Source: Phlyctochytrium arcticum
Taxonomy: Eukaryota; Chytridiomycota; Chytridiomycetes; Chytridiales; Chytridiaceae
DNA: 64,000 nt
Reading direction: 5' to 3'
Assembly: GCA_025602905.1 (NCBI GenBank)
Contig: JAHLKI010000039.1
Location: 150,537-214,536 of the forward strand
In this document: in pieces, positions 24,421 to 35,154 of the stretch
Numbering within the stretch: the stretch's first letter is position 1
Layout of the letters: each line of letters begins with the position of its first letter
Notes under the pieces: model-generated
Told to the model about the DNA's origin: nothing
Databases searched by the model: none
The model's input: the letters and a program-made list of their open reading frames with translations, nothing else
Made by a program: the position numbers and the translations under genes

Positions 24421-26922
24421 ATGTTGCTGCGGTTTACCATTCGCTTGCGGCCACCCGCTCCTGGGTGCCTTTCGAGTTTCGTACCAACCCGACCACACGA
24501 TATTCTCATACGCCGGAGCTATGCAAGTCCAGTCGTTCAGCACCCGCCAACCGCCGAAATGGCATTCCCTCCCGAACGGATACGGAATATTGGGATTGTA
24601 GCACACATTGATGCCGGGAAGACCACCACAACAGAAAGAATGCTTTATTATGTCGGATATACCAAGCGCATCGGAGGTTTGTACTACTATCGTGTTAAGC
24701 TCAGAAACAATTTTTGTAATTGACAGCAGTGGATCTTTGTTTATATTGCAGAGGTACACGATGGAACAACAGTTACTGATTTTTTGAAACCTGAGAGGGA
24801 ACGTGGAATAACTATCACATCCGCATGCATTCCTTTCTCTTGGCGGTCTCATCGGATCAATCTGATCGATACACCAGGCCACGTTGATTTTACAATTGAG
24901 GTAGAGCGGAGTATGCGAGTGCTAGATGGAGCAGTATGTGTACTGGACGCTGTAGCAGGAGTGGAGGCCCAGACAGAAACAGTATGGCGACAAGCAAACA
25001 GGTACCGGGTTCCCCGAGTTGTGTTTGTCAACAAGATGGATCGCGAAGGTGCCACGCTGGTGAAAACTGTCAAGGCGATGGAGCGTCGTTTGACGGGGTG
25101 GGGAAAGCCGCTTGTATGCCATTGGCCCGTTGTACGTGATGCAAGTGCGTCGTTCAATGGCTCGGGATCAGGCGGACCTGCTTTCGAGGGGATTGTGGAT
25201 CTTGTCACCATGGAATTGGTCGACTGGAAGAAGGATCCGCGGACAGGCAGTGTCGTCACGCGGCAGCCCATGTCGGATGAAGAATCGTTAGGAAAGAATC
25301 AGGCACACCTATATGCCGACGCAGTCCAGGCTCGTATAGCACTGGTTGAGAAACTATCAGAATTGGACGATACGATCGTAGACATATTTTTGGACAACGA
25401 TGGAGATCACATGAAGGTCCCTGCAGCAGCCCTTCAAGCTGCTCTTCGTCGTGTTACGCTGAACGGTCAAGGAATTCCCGTGTTCTGCGGTGCATCATTC
25501 AAGAACATTGGAGTACAACCGGTGCTTGACGCAGTCGTTGATTACCTTCCCTCACCCAGCGAGCGAACACCGCCGGTCGCTATATTACCGAACGGCAAAT
25601 CAATCGACATTCACAACACTAGCGATCTTTGCGCATTAGCATTCAAAGTCATGCATGATCCCAAACGCGGGCCTTTAGTGTTTGTTCGGGTTTACTCTGG
25701 CACGTTAGAGCGTGGAAGTGTGCTATTCAATCCCAATCAACAAACCAAGGAGCGCGTTCAGAAAGTACTGCAAATGTATGCCGATGACTACGAGGAAATC
25801 CCTTCCGTAACTGCTGGTAATATTGCCGCATTGATTGGCCTCAAAGAGACACGGACAGGGGAGACCTTGATTCTCGCCTCCCAGGCCAAAAAGTCCCAGC
25901 CGACACTCGAAACAATCCCAATTCCACCACCAGTTTTTGTCCGCTCATGTGAACCAGCTAGTGCCTCTGATGAACGGTCATTGGCTACCGCTCTAAAGGC
26001 TTTGACTCGCGAGGATCCGTCCGTTCATGTTCGCTACGATTCGGAAACAGGACAAACTCTGCTTAGCGGCATGGGTGAGCTCCACCTCGAGATTACAGCC
26101 GACCGGTTGGCTGAAACACACCGTGTGAATTGCAAAATGGGCAAAGTCCTGATTAGTTACAGGGAAACATTGGCATTCACAGAAAGCGAAGCTGCATCCG
26201 AGGGGGTCAACATCACTCATGCCCACGACAAAGATGTGTTTGGCAAGCATGCTAGGGTAGATATCACGCTTCACATCTCACCGATTGTCAACCCGTTTGA
26301 TATGGACGAACAATGGATGGACGCCGGGTCAGCACCAAGCGGCGGAAATATCATCAACTACGCCGTCCCATCAAAGCACATTCAGTCTCCCTCGTACCCA
26401 AACATACCTATACCAGGCCAATCTGGCTTTCCTACACTTTCCGAAATCCACTCCGCACTGCAGTCTGGGATCCAGGGCGCCCTGAGCGGCGGGCCCCTTC
26501 ACAATTTCCCCATATCCAATCTGCGCATCACAGTAGAATCCCTCACCCTCTATTCGGCAGAAACATCCCACCAGTCAGCCATCCGCGCAGCCGCTCATCG
26601 GGCTATTCAGAGTGCGCTTCACGACAAGTGTAAGCTGCTCGAACCCATTATGGATTTGAGTGTACGCGTACCGGATAAGTACGTCGGTTCGATATCAAAA
26701 GACATTTCAGGATCAAGGCGGGGTCATATAGTAGCTCTGGAAAGTGACGAGCTGTTCCAAACCGTTAAGGCTACCATTCCCCTGTCTTCACTTGTCGGAT
26801 ACGCGACCCAGCTCAGAGGTCTTACAGCCGGCACCGGGGAGTTCTCCATGAACCTGAAAGGATACGCCCCTGTACCTGCAACACGGGAGAAAGAAATCTT
26901 GGAAGAACTCCGCGGATACTAG
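24421..26922 (+). CDS. MEF2: mitochondrial elongation factor G2 (ribosome-recycling GTPase)
   Basis: EF-G-like GTPase that works with ribosome recycling factor to split mitochondrial ribosomes (Mef2/GFM2 family). Exons 24421-24676 and 24752-26922 are in phase (GG / AG). An N-terminal leader rich in Arg and hydroxyl residues is a likely mitochondrial presequence. G1 [17 protein letters not shown], the GFM2-like [20 protein letters not shown] (switch I), G3 [21 protein letters not shown]4 NKMDREG, then domain [22 protein letters not shown], domain III, a domain IV with a ~60-residue insert relative to bacterial EF-G, and domain V ending [10 protein letters not shown]. The HDGTTVTD and long domain IV favour EF-G2 over EF-G1. 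Confidence 0.94.
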
Positions 26923-27455
26923 TAACGTCAGAAGCTCTGATCCTTCCTTGTACACCCTGTATCAGTTCGTCTGCCACGCTTGCCGCTCCCATTCACACGG
27001 AGCAATCATACTCTATTGCTTCTGACACACCCCTGTACAAAACCAGCAACAGCCCCTAATACTACTTCATGCAAGCCATCCAAGCAAGTTGGCGAGGAAC
27101 TGATAGCGGACGCGCAGTTTCTCACACCAGATTTACAACTCTCACCATGGAACTCCCAACTCATGACTGGCCTGATTTAACCTATTGCCAATGCTCGTCC
27201 ATTCATAAGCGATCTGTGGGAAAGTGCACTTGATACAGGTCAATCGAAGCTAGGGTTACGCGTCGCGTCCAAAAATTTGACGCGTCAAGCAACTTGAAGC
27301 AAGTGCGTTGCAAGTGTGCTCACATATTCACATATTCAAAACGATAAATACAAGAATATTAATATTACGCTACTTGATACAGATTCAAATAATTACAGGC
27401 GGCCTAACAAATTGACCTGGGAGAGCACAATTATACAGGGAGGCGGGGGAGGCGC
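26923..27455. other. 3' spacer before secreted-protein gene A
   Basis: About 530 bp with no supported gene. It contains two nearby MluI-type ACGCGTC words (about 27259-27290), a motif that recurs beside other members of the secreted gene cluster; significance unknown. Confidence 0.3.
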
Positions 27456-28214
27456 TTAGACGACAGGCAAGGGGAGGCGGGGTTCGCGAGCTTCGACGAC
27501 AGGTAAGGGAAGGCGGGGTTCGCGAGCTTCGACGACAAGCAAGGGAAGGCGGGGCTCACGAGCTTCGACAACAGGCAAGGGAAGGCGGGGTTCGCGAGCT
27601 TCGACGACCGGCAAGGGGAGACGGGGTTCACGAGCTTCGACGACAAGCAAGGGAAGGCGGGGCTCACGAGCTTCGACAACAGGCAAGGGAAGGCGGGGTT
27701 CGCGAGCTTCGACGACCGGCAAGGGGAGACGGGGTTCACGAGCTTCGACGACCGGCAAGGGCAGGCGGGGTTCACGAGCTTCGACGACCGGCAACGGCAG
27801 GCGGGGTTCACGAGCTTCGACGACAGGCAAGGGAAGGCGGGGTTCGCGAGCGTCGACAATCGGCAAGGGGAGGCGAGCTTCGACGACCGGCAGTGGCAGG
27901 CGGGGTTCACGAGCTTCGACGACCGGCAGTGGCAGGCGGGGCTCACGAGCTTCTACAACTGGCAAGGGGAGGCGGGGCTCACGAACTTCGATGACAGGTA
28001 AGGGAAGGCGGGGGTCACGAGCCTTGAGGACCGGCAAGGGGAGGCGGGGTTCGCGAGCTTCAACGACCGGCAAGGGGAGACGGGGTTCACGAGCTTCGAC
28101 AACAGGCAAGGGGAGGCGGGGCTCACGAGCTTGCAGGCCAGCGGCGCCTATAGAGAGGGCCGATGCAGATGAGATGGCTAGAACGGCGAACAAGAGGGTA
28201 CCAGTGATCTTCAT
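27456..28214 (-). CDS. secreted protein A: signal peptide plus ~19 Pro/Arg-rich 12-residue repeats
   Basis: 252 residues, family not recognised. Signal peptide MKITGTLLFAVLAISSASA, a short spacer LSIGAAGLQ, then nothing but tandem 12-residue units with consensus AREPRLPLPVVE: 19 units, one shortened by three residues, several with single changes (LL for LP, VLK, RDPR). At DNA level this is a 36-bp repeat, so other frames stay open too; the signal peptide and TATA box fix the frame. The array could yield many copies of one peptide if cut at the single Arg, but no dibasic Kex2 site is present in the unit. Proline-rich repeats also suit an extended wall or matrix protein. The signal peptide is nearly that of gene C, whose mature part is unrelated. 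Promoter TATA box at 28346-28339. Confidence 0.8.
   Translation of the reverse strand: MKITGTLLFAVLAISSASALSIGAAGLQAREPRLPLPVVEAREPRLPLPVVEAREPRLPLPVLKARDPRLPLPVIEVREPRLPLPVVEAREPRLPLPVVEAREPRLPLPVVEARLPLPIVDAREPRLPLPVVEAREPRLPLPVVEAREPRLPLPVVEAREPRLPLPVVEAREPRLPLPVVEAREPRLPLLVVEAREPRLPLPVVEAREPRLPLPVVEAREPRLPLLVVEAREPRLPLPVVEAREPRLPLPVV
27465..28130. repeat. 36-bp coding minisatellite of secreted gene A
   Basis: Tandem 36-bp units reading on the - strand as AREPRLPLPVVE. Units are near identical, with longer-period similarity visible (blocks of 2-3 units recur), a sign of recent unequal exchange. One unit near 27868-27876 lacks nine bases. Confidence 0.9.
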
Positions 28215-28338
28215 GATGGTGAGTGGTGGATTGAGAAGGAGGTAGATCTTCAGCAGATTGTCGAAAGATCAACTTTCAAGATAATGTGAAGAGAAGGAAG
28301 GGGATGTTGGTTGGGATGAGAGGAGGGGGATGGAGCTG

Positions 28339-28346
28339 CTTTTATA
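28339..28346 (-). promoter_or_regulatory. TATA box of secreted gene A
   Basis: TATAAAAG on the - strand followed by CAG, 125 bp upstream of the gene A ATG. Genes B, C and D have a similar TATA box, and B shares the flanking AAAGCAG. Confidence 0.65.
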
Positions 28347-28900
28347 ACCATTCTTCCTTTGGTGCAAAACTCAACGAGAATCCAACGTCGATCGGAGTCG
28401 CACTTTACCATGCACCGCCATGGGTGTCAAACTGTGTACGGCCATTTCTAAATTTAGCATCCATGAACGGCAGAGCCGCAAGCTTCAATGAGCAGTAAAG
28501 CTGGTAAACTCAGGCTTAAAATCAACTTCACACGGTGCACCGCCATTGTTAGTTTGCCTTGGGTTCATTGTACTGGGTGGAAGTTTTAAGCGGAAGCAAA
28601 GTGTCGGAAGCGATGGCGTGCTTAGTGGAGGAAAGCCAAAAGACTTTCAGTATGGGAGATGCGGCAACAGCCGCTAGCTTAATGGATAGAGGTCTTGTGG
28701 CAGCTTTCACAGCGAGCGGTGTAAAAAGGTCTAGACTCTAGAGATGTATGGTGGTCACTTTGCCCAGAAAATACACAAATGGCAAAGGTCAAGCGCGGCA
28801 CACACAAGGTCTCCACAGCTGCTACAAAGGGTCCGTCGTTCAACACACACAATGCTCCCACCGACGCACACACAAGGTACTGGTTTTGCCGACAGGAGGG
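28347..28900. other. upstream region of gene A up to the transposon edge
   Basis: About 550 bp with short open frames only; none supported. The DUF6589-type element starts at about 28901. Confidence 0.3.
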
Positions 28901-29294
28901 CCTCTCAGCGCAACCCGAGATTTTCCCGCCAAAAATTTACGTAAGCAATGTCCGACGGTCCGAACGATTTCCGCGACAACTGATGGGTGCTATACTGATG
29001 TAAATTCTAATGTAAAAGAGTGCTAAGAAGTGAATGAAATGATCGAACATATGCTAAAATATAAGTGGGAGGATGTTCACCGCGCCAAACTGTGTAATAG
29101 GTGCAAACTACGCCCTAAAAACCGACAGCATGAGATTGTCATGGGGTATGGAAATGGACCCCAAACGTCAAACGCAGAACGCATCGATGTGAGGCTGAGA
29201 TATCTCAATCTAGACAATGTTTGTAAGAAAGTGAGTAATTGTTCATGGTGTAGCGGCGCAACCAGCGCCTGAGGGGCAGGCGAGTACCCTGTCT

Positions 29295-32120
29295 TTACGC
29301 ACCTTCAACATCACGCGCTGGAACCTTGACAATGTTCTTCCAAAAGTTGGTCAGCGATTGCTTGGCAATCCACTGAAACATGCTGGGGCACTTGCAATCA
29401 TCTGTTAGGCATCCGCAGCCTGCACGATCTCCTGTCAACGAATTCGTGTTTAAGAAATCCCGCGTCTTCTGGGCTTTGGCTGATGGCTTCGCTGGCCCAT
29501 TGGTGATGTCGCCAAGAGGGGATTTAGACGATGGCTTCGGCACAGATTGATAATCGACAATATTGACGTGCTTTCCAAAATTAACATACGTCTGACGCTT
29601 CAGGGGAATTGCGACCAAGCTTTCTCGAAGGGTAACTATGATCTTGTCGGGATTTTCCTTGTTTGCATTTCTTGCTGGACTGGACCCTGGTGTTGGTAAC
29701 GATGAAGAGGAGGGAGGGGATTGAACTGGAGGACTTGATGGGGATAGAAGAGGAGAATTTGGGCTGGGTGGAGGGGGAGGCCTTACCACAAGGTTGTAGT
29801 GGGGCACATTGGACCAATACGACAACTTTCCAGTTTGTCCTTTTACGTCAAACGAGAAGGATAGAAGGGTAGAAAAAAGATCTTTCAGATGAGAAACCAT
29901 TCTGGGAACAACATCGTCCATCGCCTTCTCCAAGGGAAGCGGTGCACTGGACTTCTCATCATCATCTTCTTCATCATTGTCATGATCATCCGTCGGGATC
30001 GGAAGTCCGCGAAGCTGGAATTCGCGTTCAGTCATCTCTGCCAGCTGCTTGAGGGCATATTCCCCCCTCATGGCTGTGATAAGGAACGCTTTCCGGGTCA
30101 CTTGATCGTTGGTATCATAAAAGCGGATAGCAGCGCGAAGGATGGAATGAAAGACCTCTAGGTCTTCGCTGGAAAACGTGGAGAATAGGACAGAGACGAG
30201 GACATCCTGTGAGAGGTGGGCCGGCAATTTCTCCAAGAGGGCGAGCTGGAATAGGATAATGTTCACGTAATTCTTCTTCTCCAGACGGGTGAACAATGGG
30301 AAGAGGCGCTGCAGACACATCTTGATCTGACCAAGATCACCGCTGGCTAACAAGTATGGGCAGTCCACGGAAAGAGGAATAGCCTCCTCAAAAACCCACA
30401 AGATGGCATCGATCATAGCCTTGCGGACGGGTGTAGCGTCAGGATGATTGGCCGCCAACTTGTAGGTTTTTAGAAGTTCCTCTCGACATTCTTGCCATGC
30501 GGTCATGGCAAGGGCCAGCATAGCTGTTCTGCGTTTAGGTCGCATCTTGATTGGCGTGGTGTTCTCAATCTCGGGGTACCCAGCAATCCAGAGGGGATGA
30601 ATCAGCATCCAAGCATGTATGAGGATGGCCTCTTGAGAGTTGAGTGATACATGCATCAAGTCGGGTACTGCCAGTACATGTGGTTGTAAAGCCTGGTACT
30701 TTGGGGATCTGAGAAGCTTGTTGACGTACATCCATACGTAAAAATCCCCGGCCAGCACAAAGGACTGTTTGTGTGCAAGATCCTCGCCAGGATAGCCTAC
30801 TTTGGACAGAAAAGCCTCTATGTTGTCCATGACGGGCTTAAGGTCATCAGCTGACTTCATGGGATTATTATCGCTCCCGATAATATGGAAGTCTTCCTGA
30901 GATGCCGCCTTCGTTGCCATGCTATAAGCATACATTTTCTTGGAGAGAACTTCGCCATTGCGCAACTTGGCATAGCTTTCGCTTCCGGGGCCTTCGATGA
31001 CCTGGGGGATCCACGACACGTCCTGCAGGAGAGAGGCATTCAAACTTCCAATACCAGGGGGAAGTGGTTTGAGGTCTCGATGAAGCTTCACTGCATAGTT
31101 GGCAGTTGTTCTTGCGCTCGTAAACTTGCCTGGCGCATTAGCTGTGCTTGGTATGGCGCGAATCTGACACCAGTGAAAATCGTCAATCGTGACTACAAGA
31201 AGGGGGTTTGTTTGGAGAATGTCCTTCACCACGGCTTCTTGCGACTCCAGGATTAGATCGTTTGAACGGGCAACCGACTTTGACGGATGGTAGCAGATCC
31301 CTACTCTCGAAAAGTATCGCTGCAGGGTATATGACTGACCGATCATCTGCCGTCCAACGATTCGTTTGATATAGTCGCACCTCCTATCCATGGTATGGGC
31401 TTCATAGCAGATGGAAAAAATAATTTTTCTCTTCATGCGGTCCCTGTAGACCACGGATTGAAGTGGTGTGTCCTTGAAGCCAATCGAGGTGGCCTTGAGC
31501 TCGTACAGACGTGGGTATGCCGCAATGAATCCATCGACATCGACAAAGGGATTCCCGTCGAAAGGACGTTTGATAAAGTCCAACATGGCTTTATTCAAGT
31601 CATTGACCGTTGCGGGATCCTCTTCATCCGGTTTCGAAGGAGTGATAATGGTGATGGCATCCAAGTTCTCCGGCTCATCATGATCAACCATTATGACTAC
31701 GGCTTCATCCTCATCTGCATTTGCTTCCGGCGATTCATCTGGTACACTTTCCACAGGTCGGAAGAATCCGTATTTATACCATCGAGATCGACACCCTTCG
31801 CAAGCATACGGGGCAGCGGCCCTACGCGCAAGCTGAGGCTTCACACCATTCATCGCCAGCTTACCGAGCTCGTCATATCCAAACTTGTAAAATCGTGAGG
31901 AGTTCTTGGTCCCACAACCAAAACAGCCGGGTATAAAGTACCACTTGCCGTTCTTTCTTCCAGGCACTTCAGAGAACCAAACGCGTGAGCCTACAGCCTG
32001 AGGATTTCCGAGGTTCAAGAAAAAAGGCAAATGACGAAGGAATTACGATCAGTAGACTGTAGCGGCGCTTGATGTTCAAGTTGATCAAGATGCCCATCTC
32101 ACCTTCCTCTTCGGCGGCAT
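29295..32120 (-). CDS. DUF6589-like transposon protein (left copy)
   Basis: Two exons: complement of 32120-32103 (MPPKRK, a basic nuclear-signal-like start) and 31997-29295, joined across a 105-nt intron; 906 residues. The exon-2 frame also opens at an upstream ATG (32030) inside this intron, but the spliced start is better. Features: CFGC...CEGCRSRW cysteine pairs near the N-terminus; a DUF6589-like core with VVTIDDFHWCQIRAIPS, AGDFYVWMYVNKLL, VPDLMHVSLNSQEAIL and VFEEAIPLSVDCP; an acidic EEDDDE stretch; Ser/Pro-rich linker; a C-terminal CGCLTDDCKC cysteine motif. DUF6589 proteins are abundant in fungal genomes and suspected to be transposases; the assignment is from memory of motifs. The DD(E) residues cannot be fixed by eye. 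Confidence 0.6.
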
Positions 32121-32304
32121 GCTGTCACTTGCGCGTCGGAATACTAAAGATCCTGTCAGAAAAGGTTCGGATAAAGTCACAGAGTCTCCTTCCCATACCG
32201 GTTGAGGTGAGTTTCGAGAGTTTACTGGAGGTGTGTAGTGCAAAAGATCGCGTGGAAATGGACAGATGGTGAACGAATGTTTTGCAAAAACGTACAGTAA
32301 AACG

Positions 32305-32313
32305 GCCAGGTCG
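32305..32313. repeat. 9-bp target-site duplication of the MULE, left
   Basis: GCCAGGTCG directly before the MULE end. The same nine bases follow the other end at 35129-35137, and occur once, uninterrupted, at 39382-39390 (complement) in the sister transposon copy. Confidence 0.95.
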
Positions 32314-32414
32314 GGACGTGACGAGGAATCGTACAGTCGGGCTAGGAATCGTACAGTCGCACAGCCACCTGAAATATGGACCGCGCGCTATCTTGAATCT
32401 CCGCTCAGATTGAC
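32314..32414 (+). repeat. MULE terminal inverted repeat, left
   Basis: Matches the complement of 35028-35128 over 101 bp with a single difference (ACGAGG versus ACTAGG near the tip). Ends internally at ATTGAC. Confidence 0.95.
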
Positions 32415-32584
32415 AAAGGTCATTCCCTGCTGTGAGATCTGTACCAAGATCTGTACAATATCCAACGTGAGAGCTGTGTACGCACTACCCAACGTCACCT
32501 TTGAGTAAGAAGAGCCGCATACTGCTTTCTTGACGAGCAGAATATAACCTATCCTTTCTATATTTCTTTTTGCCGCAGACCGTC

Positions 32585-34894
32585 ATGATTGCTGGACCGT
32601 ACAGTGATCTTATTAAAGACAGAGAAGCTTCATCAGCGATTCAAAGCCTGCAACATACCGGGCACATTACTCAAGATGGAAATAGTAGTAGTACTCAAGG
32701 TGGAAATAGTAGTACTACTATTGGGACCGCCCGGAGTGCCGATGCAGACGAACTGAAAGCGACAGCTTTTGACACCCTGGAGGAGCTCCTTACTCATGCA
32801 AAGGCGAATGCGGAAGCAAACGGTTTTGCTCTGACCAGAAGGAGTAACAATGAAAGGTTCTATCTTCAATGCGGTCGTTGGGGAACGCTCCGCGAGAATA
32901 GGAGGCAACCATGGAGTCTGATTCAAAGACGCGCAATCGTTCAAGCTTACGATGCGGATGCCAATTTCAGCAATACGTTGCCCAAGACAAAAGAGGGTTA
33001 AAGGGCCCCAAAAATCTATGGTACTTGCACGAATCCTCCATTGAACACAACCACAACAATTCCGCACCTGTAGCCTATGCTGCTTATCGACAGTTCAGCA
33101 ATGTACATAAGGAGTACCTAAGGCAGCACGCAAGAACAACGGTGAAAGAGCTGGTTTTGTCATTTCGTAAAACCTTTCCGGGTCATCCGGTAATCGATAA
33201 GGATATTCGCAACTTCCGGACGCTTGAGCAAATGGAAGCTGCGAAGGGCAGATCTGCTATAGAGTGCCTCTTGGACGGACTTCACCAACCCGAATCTAGC
33301 TATATGGTTAGCTACCAAACCAGTGATGATGGTGCTCTTACCCACTTGTTTTTCGCTCATGAGAAGAGCGTTGAGAGATTAAGGCAATTTCCGGACGTAC
33401 TAATATTGGATTGTACTTATAAAACGAATAAGTGGCAAATGCCGCTTTTCAATATCCTCGGCATAGACAGCACTGGAATGTCCTTTACCGTAGGTTACGC
33501 GTTCTTACGGGGTGAGACTGAGGAAGACTACACTTGGGCCTTACAGAACCTAGCTGGCCTTCTGGTAGGCAGCCGCGGGATTAAGACAGTGTTCGTGGAC
33601 TGCAGCCGTGCTTTGATGAATTCCTTGGAGGCGGTCTTCCCAGGTATATTCCCAGCCGTTAATGAAAATGATTTGCGGTCTTTTAATTACTTTGCTCTAA
33701 GGTCTTAATGTTCTACTATGTATTTTTCATATCGTGGAAAACGTGGGAGCTCAACTGCAGCGTAAATATCCTCACATATCGGACGAAGACAAGCAAAACA
33801 TTCTTACTCTATGGAACGCTGTCGCCTACGCTGCATCCTTGGAAGATTATGCTGCAGCTGTTGGAGCCATCCGCAATGTACTCGATGACTACTACCCAGC
33901 GATGCGAATGTACCTAGAGGATACATGGCTTGTGCATCATAAACGGTTTGTAAAATTTTGGACAAGCCAGGTATTAACGCTAGGCATTAGAGCCACATCG
34001 CGAGTCGAAGGCTCGCATCGCTGCCTCAAAGATTGGCTTCACAATGGGGTGGGAGACTTTTTGACCGTATTTTCCGCCATGGATACGTTCATCAACAAGC
34101 AACTCATTGACGTAGAGAACCAATACTTAAGAGAAAAAGACAGATTGTCCTCAAAGATGCGCGAAATCTTAGACGAGACACACCAAATTCGGGAGCATGT
34201 TTCCAATGTGACCTTCAACGATCACCTCCACGCCAATATCGAGGAGGCTCGCAAGCAGGGTCCTCTGCAGCAATGCAATCACCAATACGCTGTCACAATG
34301 GGCTTACCTTGTCCCGATCAAATTCGCTATGATTACAACCTTACGATTCCGCTGTCGGCTATTCATCCCGCATGGAGATATGATCCTTGCAATGCCAGTA
34401 TTGATTCCTACTTTCTCCCCGACGCGACAACAGATTACCGTGCGCGTCTTGTCGCTGAGCTGGCAGCTGTTCAAAAGCGTTTCGATGCCCTACAAACAAC
34501 ATCTCAGCGACAGCGTGCGGTGCAACAGCTTAGCCAGGTGGGAGTGATCAGCGGTTCTGTCCTGAACCCGGTACGCACCAGGCGCGTCGATGTATTGGCG
34601 GAGCATCGGGCAGCATCCAAACGTCAACGGATCGACACATCCACCCGTGCGGATCCTACTTTATCGGCGCATGTTGCGAGGGAGCAGCAGGAGCGTGCCG
34701 CCTCGTCCTCCGCCGCTAACAGGCAGAAGCCAAAGTGTAGCGTATGTCGGTCTGAAGACCACAAGGCAAACCGGTGCCCTGAAGCTCGCAGGAGAGAGGC
34801 CGCGCGTATTAATGCTGCCTGCGGAGTGAATGAACCGATTGAAGAGAAGATTGAAGAAGATATTAGTATCCTTATTGACATGTCACTTAGCTAG
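32585..34894 (+). CDS. MULE transposase (FAR1/Mutator type), probably frameshifted
   Basis: The N-terminal part (32585-~32930) has a FAR1-like C-x-W zinc-binding look (FYLQCGRWG). The next frame has CGCQFQQY and HESSIEHNH, as expected for the rest of the FAR1-type domain. The MULE catalytic core follows: VLILDCTYKTNKWQMPLFNI, TVGYAFLRGETEEDYTWAL, VFVDCSRALMNSLEAVFPG. An intron (~33642-33700) splices onto LNVLLCIFHIVENV. After this come TSRVEGSHRCLKDWL, a helical region, and a C-terminal zinc knuckle CSVCRSEDHKANRCP. Between the first two frames (about 32890-32930) I find no usable intron, so a one-base indel is likely. First Asp of the DDE triad is in LDCTYK; the second in VDCSRA; the Glu probably in RVEGSH (inference). 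Confidence 0.8.
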
Positions 34895-35027
34895 CTCAGA
34901 TATTTCAGTTTCCTTCTAGATAGCATATGCGTATAGGGTTTCTCCTAATTTTAGTGCCAGCTCTCATGTTTTAGTAATTCACATTGTCTTCATCCGCGTC
35001 AGTCAACGACGGCCACAGGGGCCAGTG

Positions 35028-35128
35028 GTCAATCTGAGCGGAGATTCAAGATAGCGCGCGGTCCATATTTCAGGTGGCTGTGCGACTGTACGATTCCTAG
35101 CCCGACTGTACGATTCCTAGTCACGTCC
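35028..35128 (-). repeat. MULE terminal inverted repeat, right
   Basis: Inverted partner of 32314-32414; ends GTCACGTCC next to the duplicated GCCAGGTCG at 35129-35137. Confidence 0.95.
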
Positions 35129-35154
35129 GCCAGGTCGGATCAGCTTACTTAATG

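Larger units (their letters stand above)
32314..35128 (+). mobile_element. Mutator-like element (MULE) nested in the DUF6589-type transposon
   Basis: 2815 bp bounded by 101-bp terminal inverted repeats (32314-32414 and 35028-35128) starting GGACGTGAC, which differ at one position. A 17-bp word, TAGGAATCGTACAGTCG (first copy altered by one base in the left end), is tandemly doubled within each inverted repeat. A 9-bp duplication GCCAGGTCG flanks it, the length typical of MULEs, and the sister copy of the host transposon supplies the empty site. Inside is one transposase gene in + orientation. Confidence 0.95.

Noticed and set aside
24289..24882. Antisense frame of 197 residues over the start of MEF2
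   Set aside because: Fully covered by the well-supported MEF2 exons on the other strand; no family features.
27431..27946. Long alternative frames over the secreted repeat arrays (Cys/Ser/Leu/Pro-rich products)
   Set aside because: The 36-bp unit is a multiple of three, so every frame stays open; only the frame with a signal peptide and TATA box is kept. The same applies to frames at 35145-35636, 37123-38445 and 43271-44061.
27465..28130. CRISPR-like array
   Set aside because: The regular 36-bp units have no variable spacers and encode a continuous protein; eukaryotic context.
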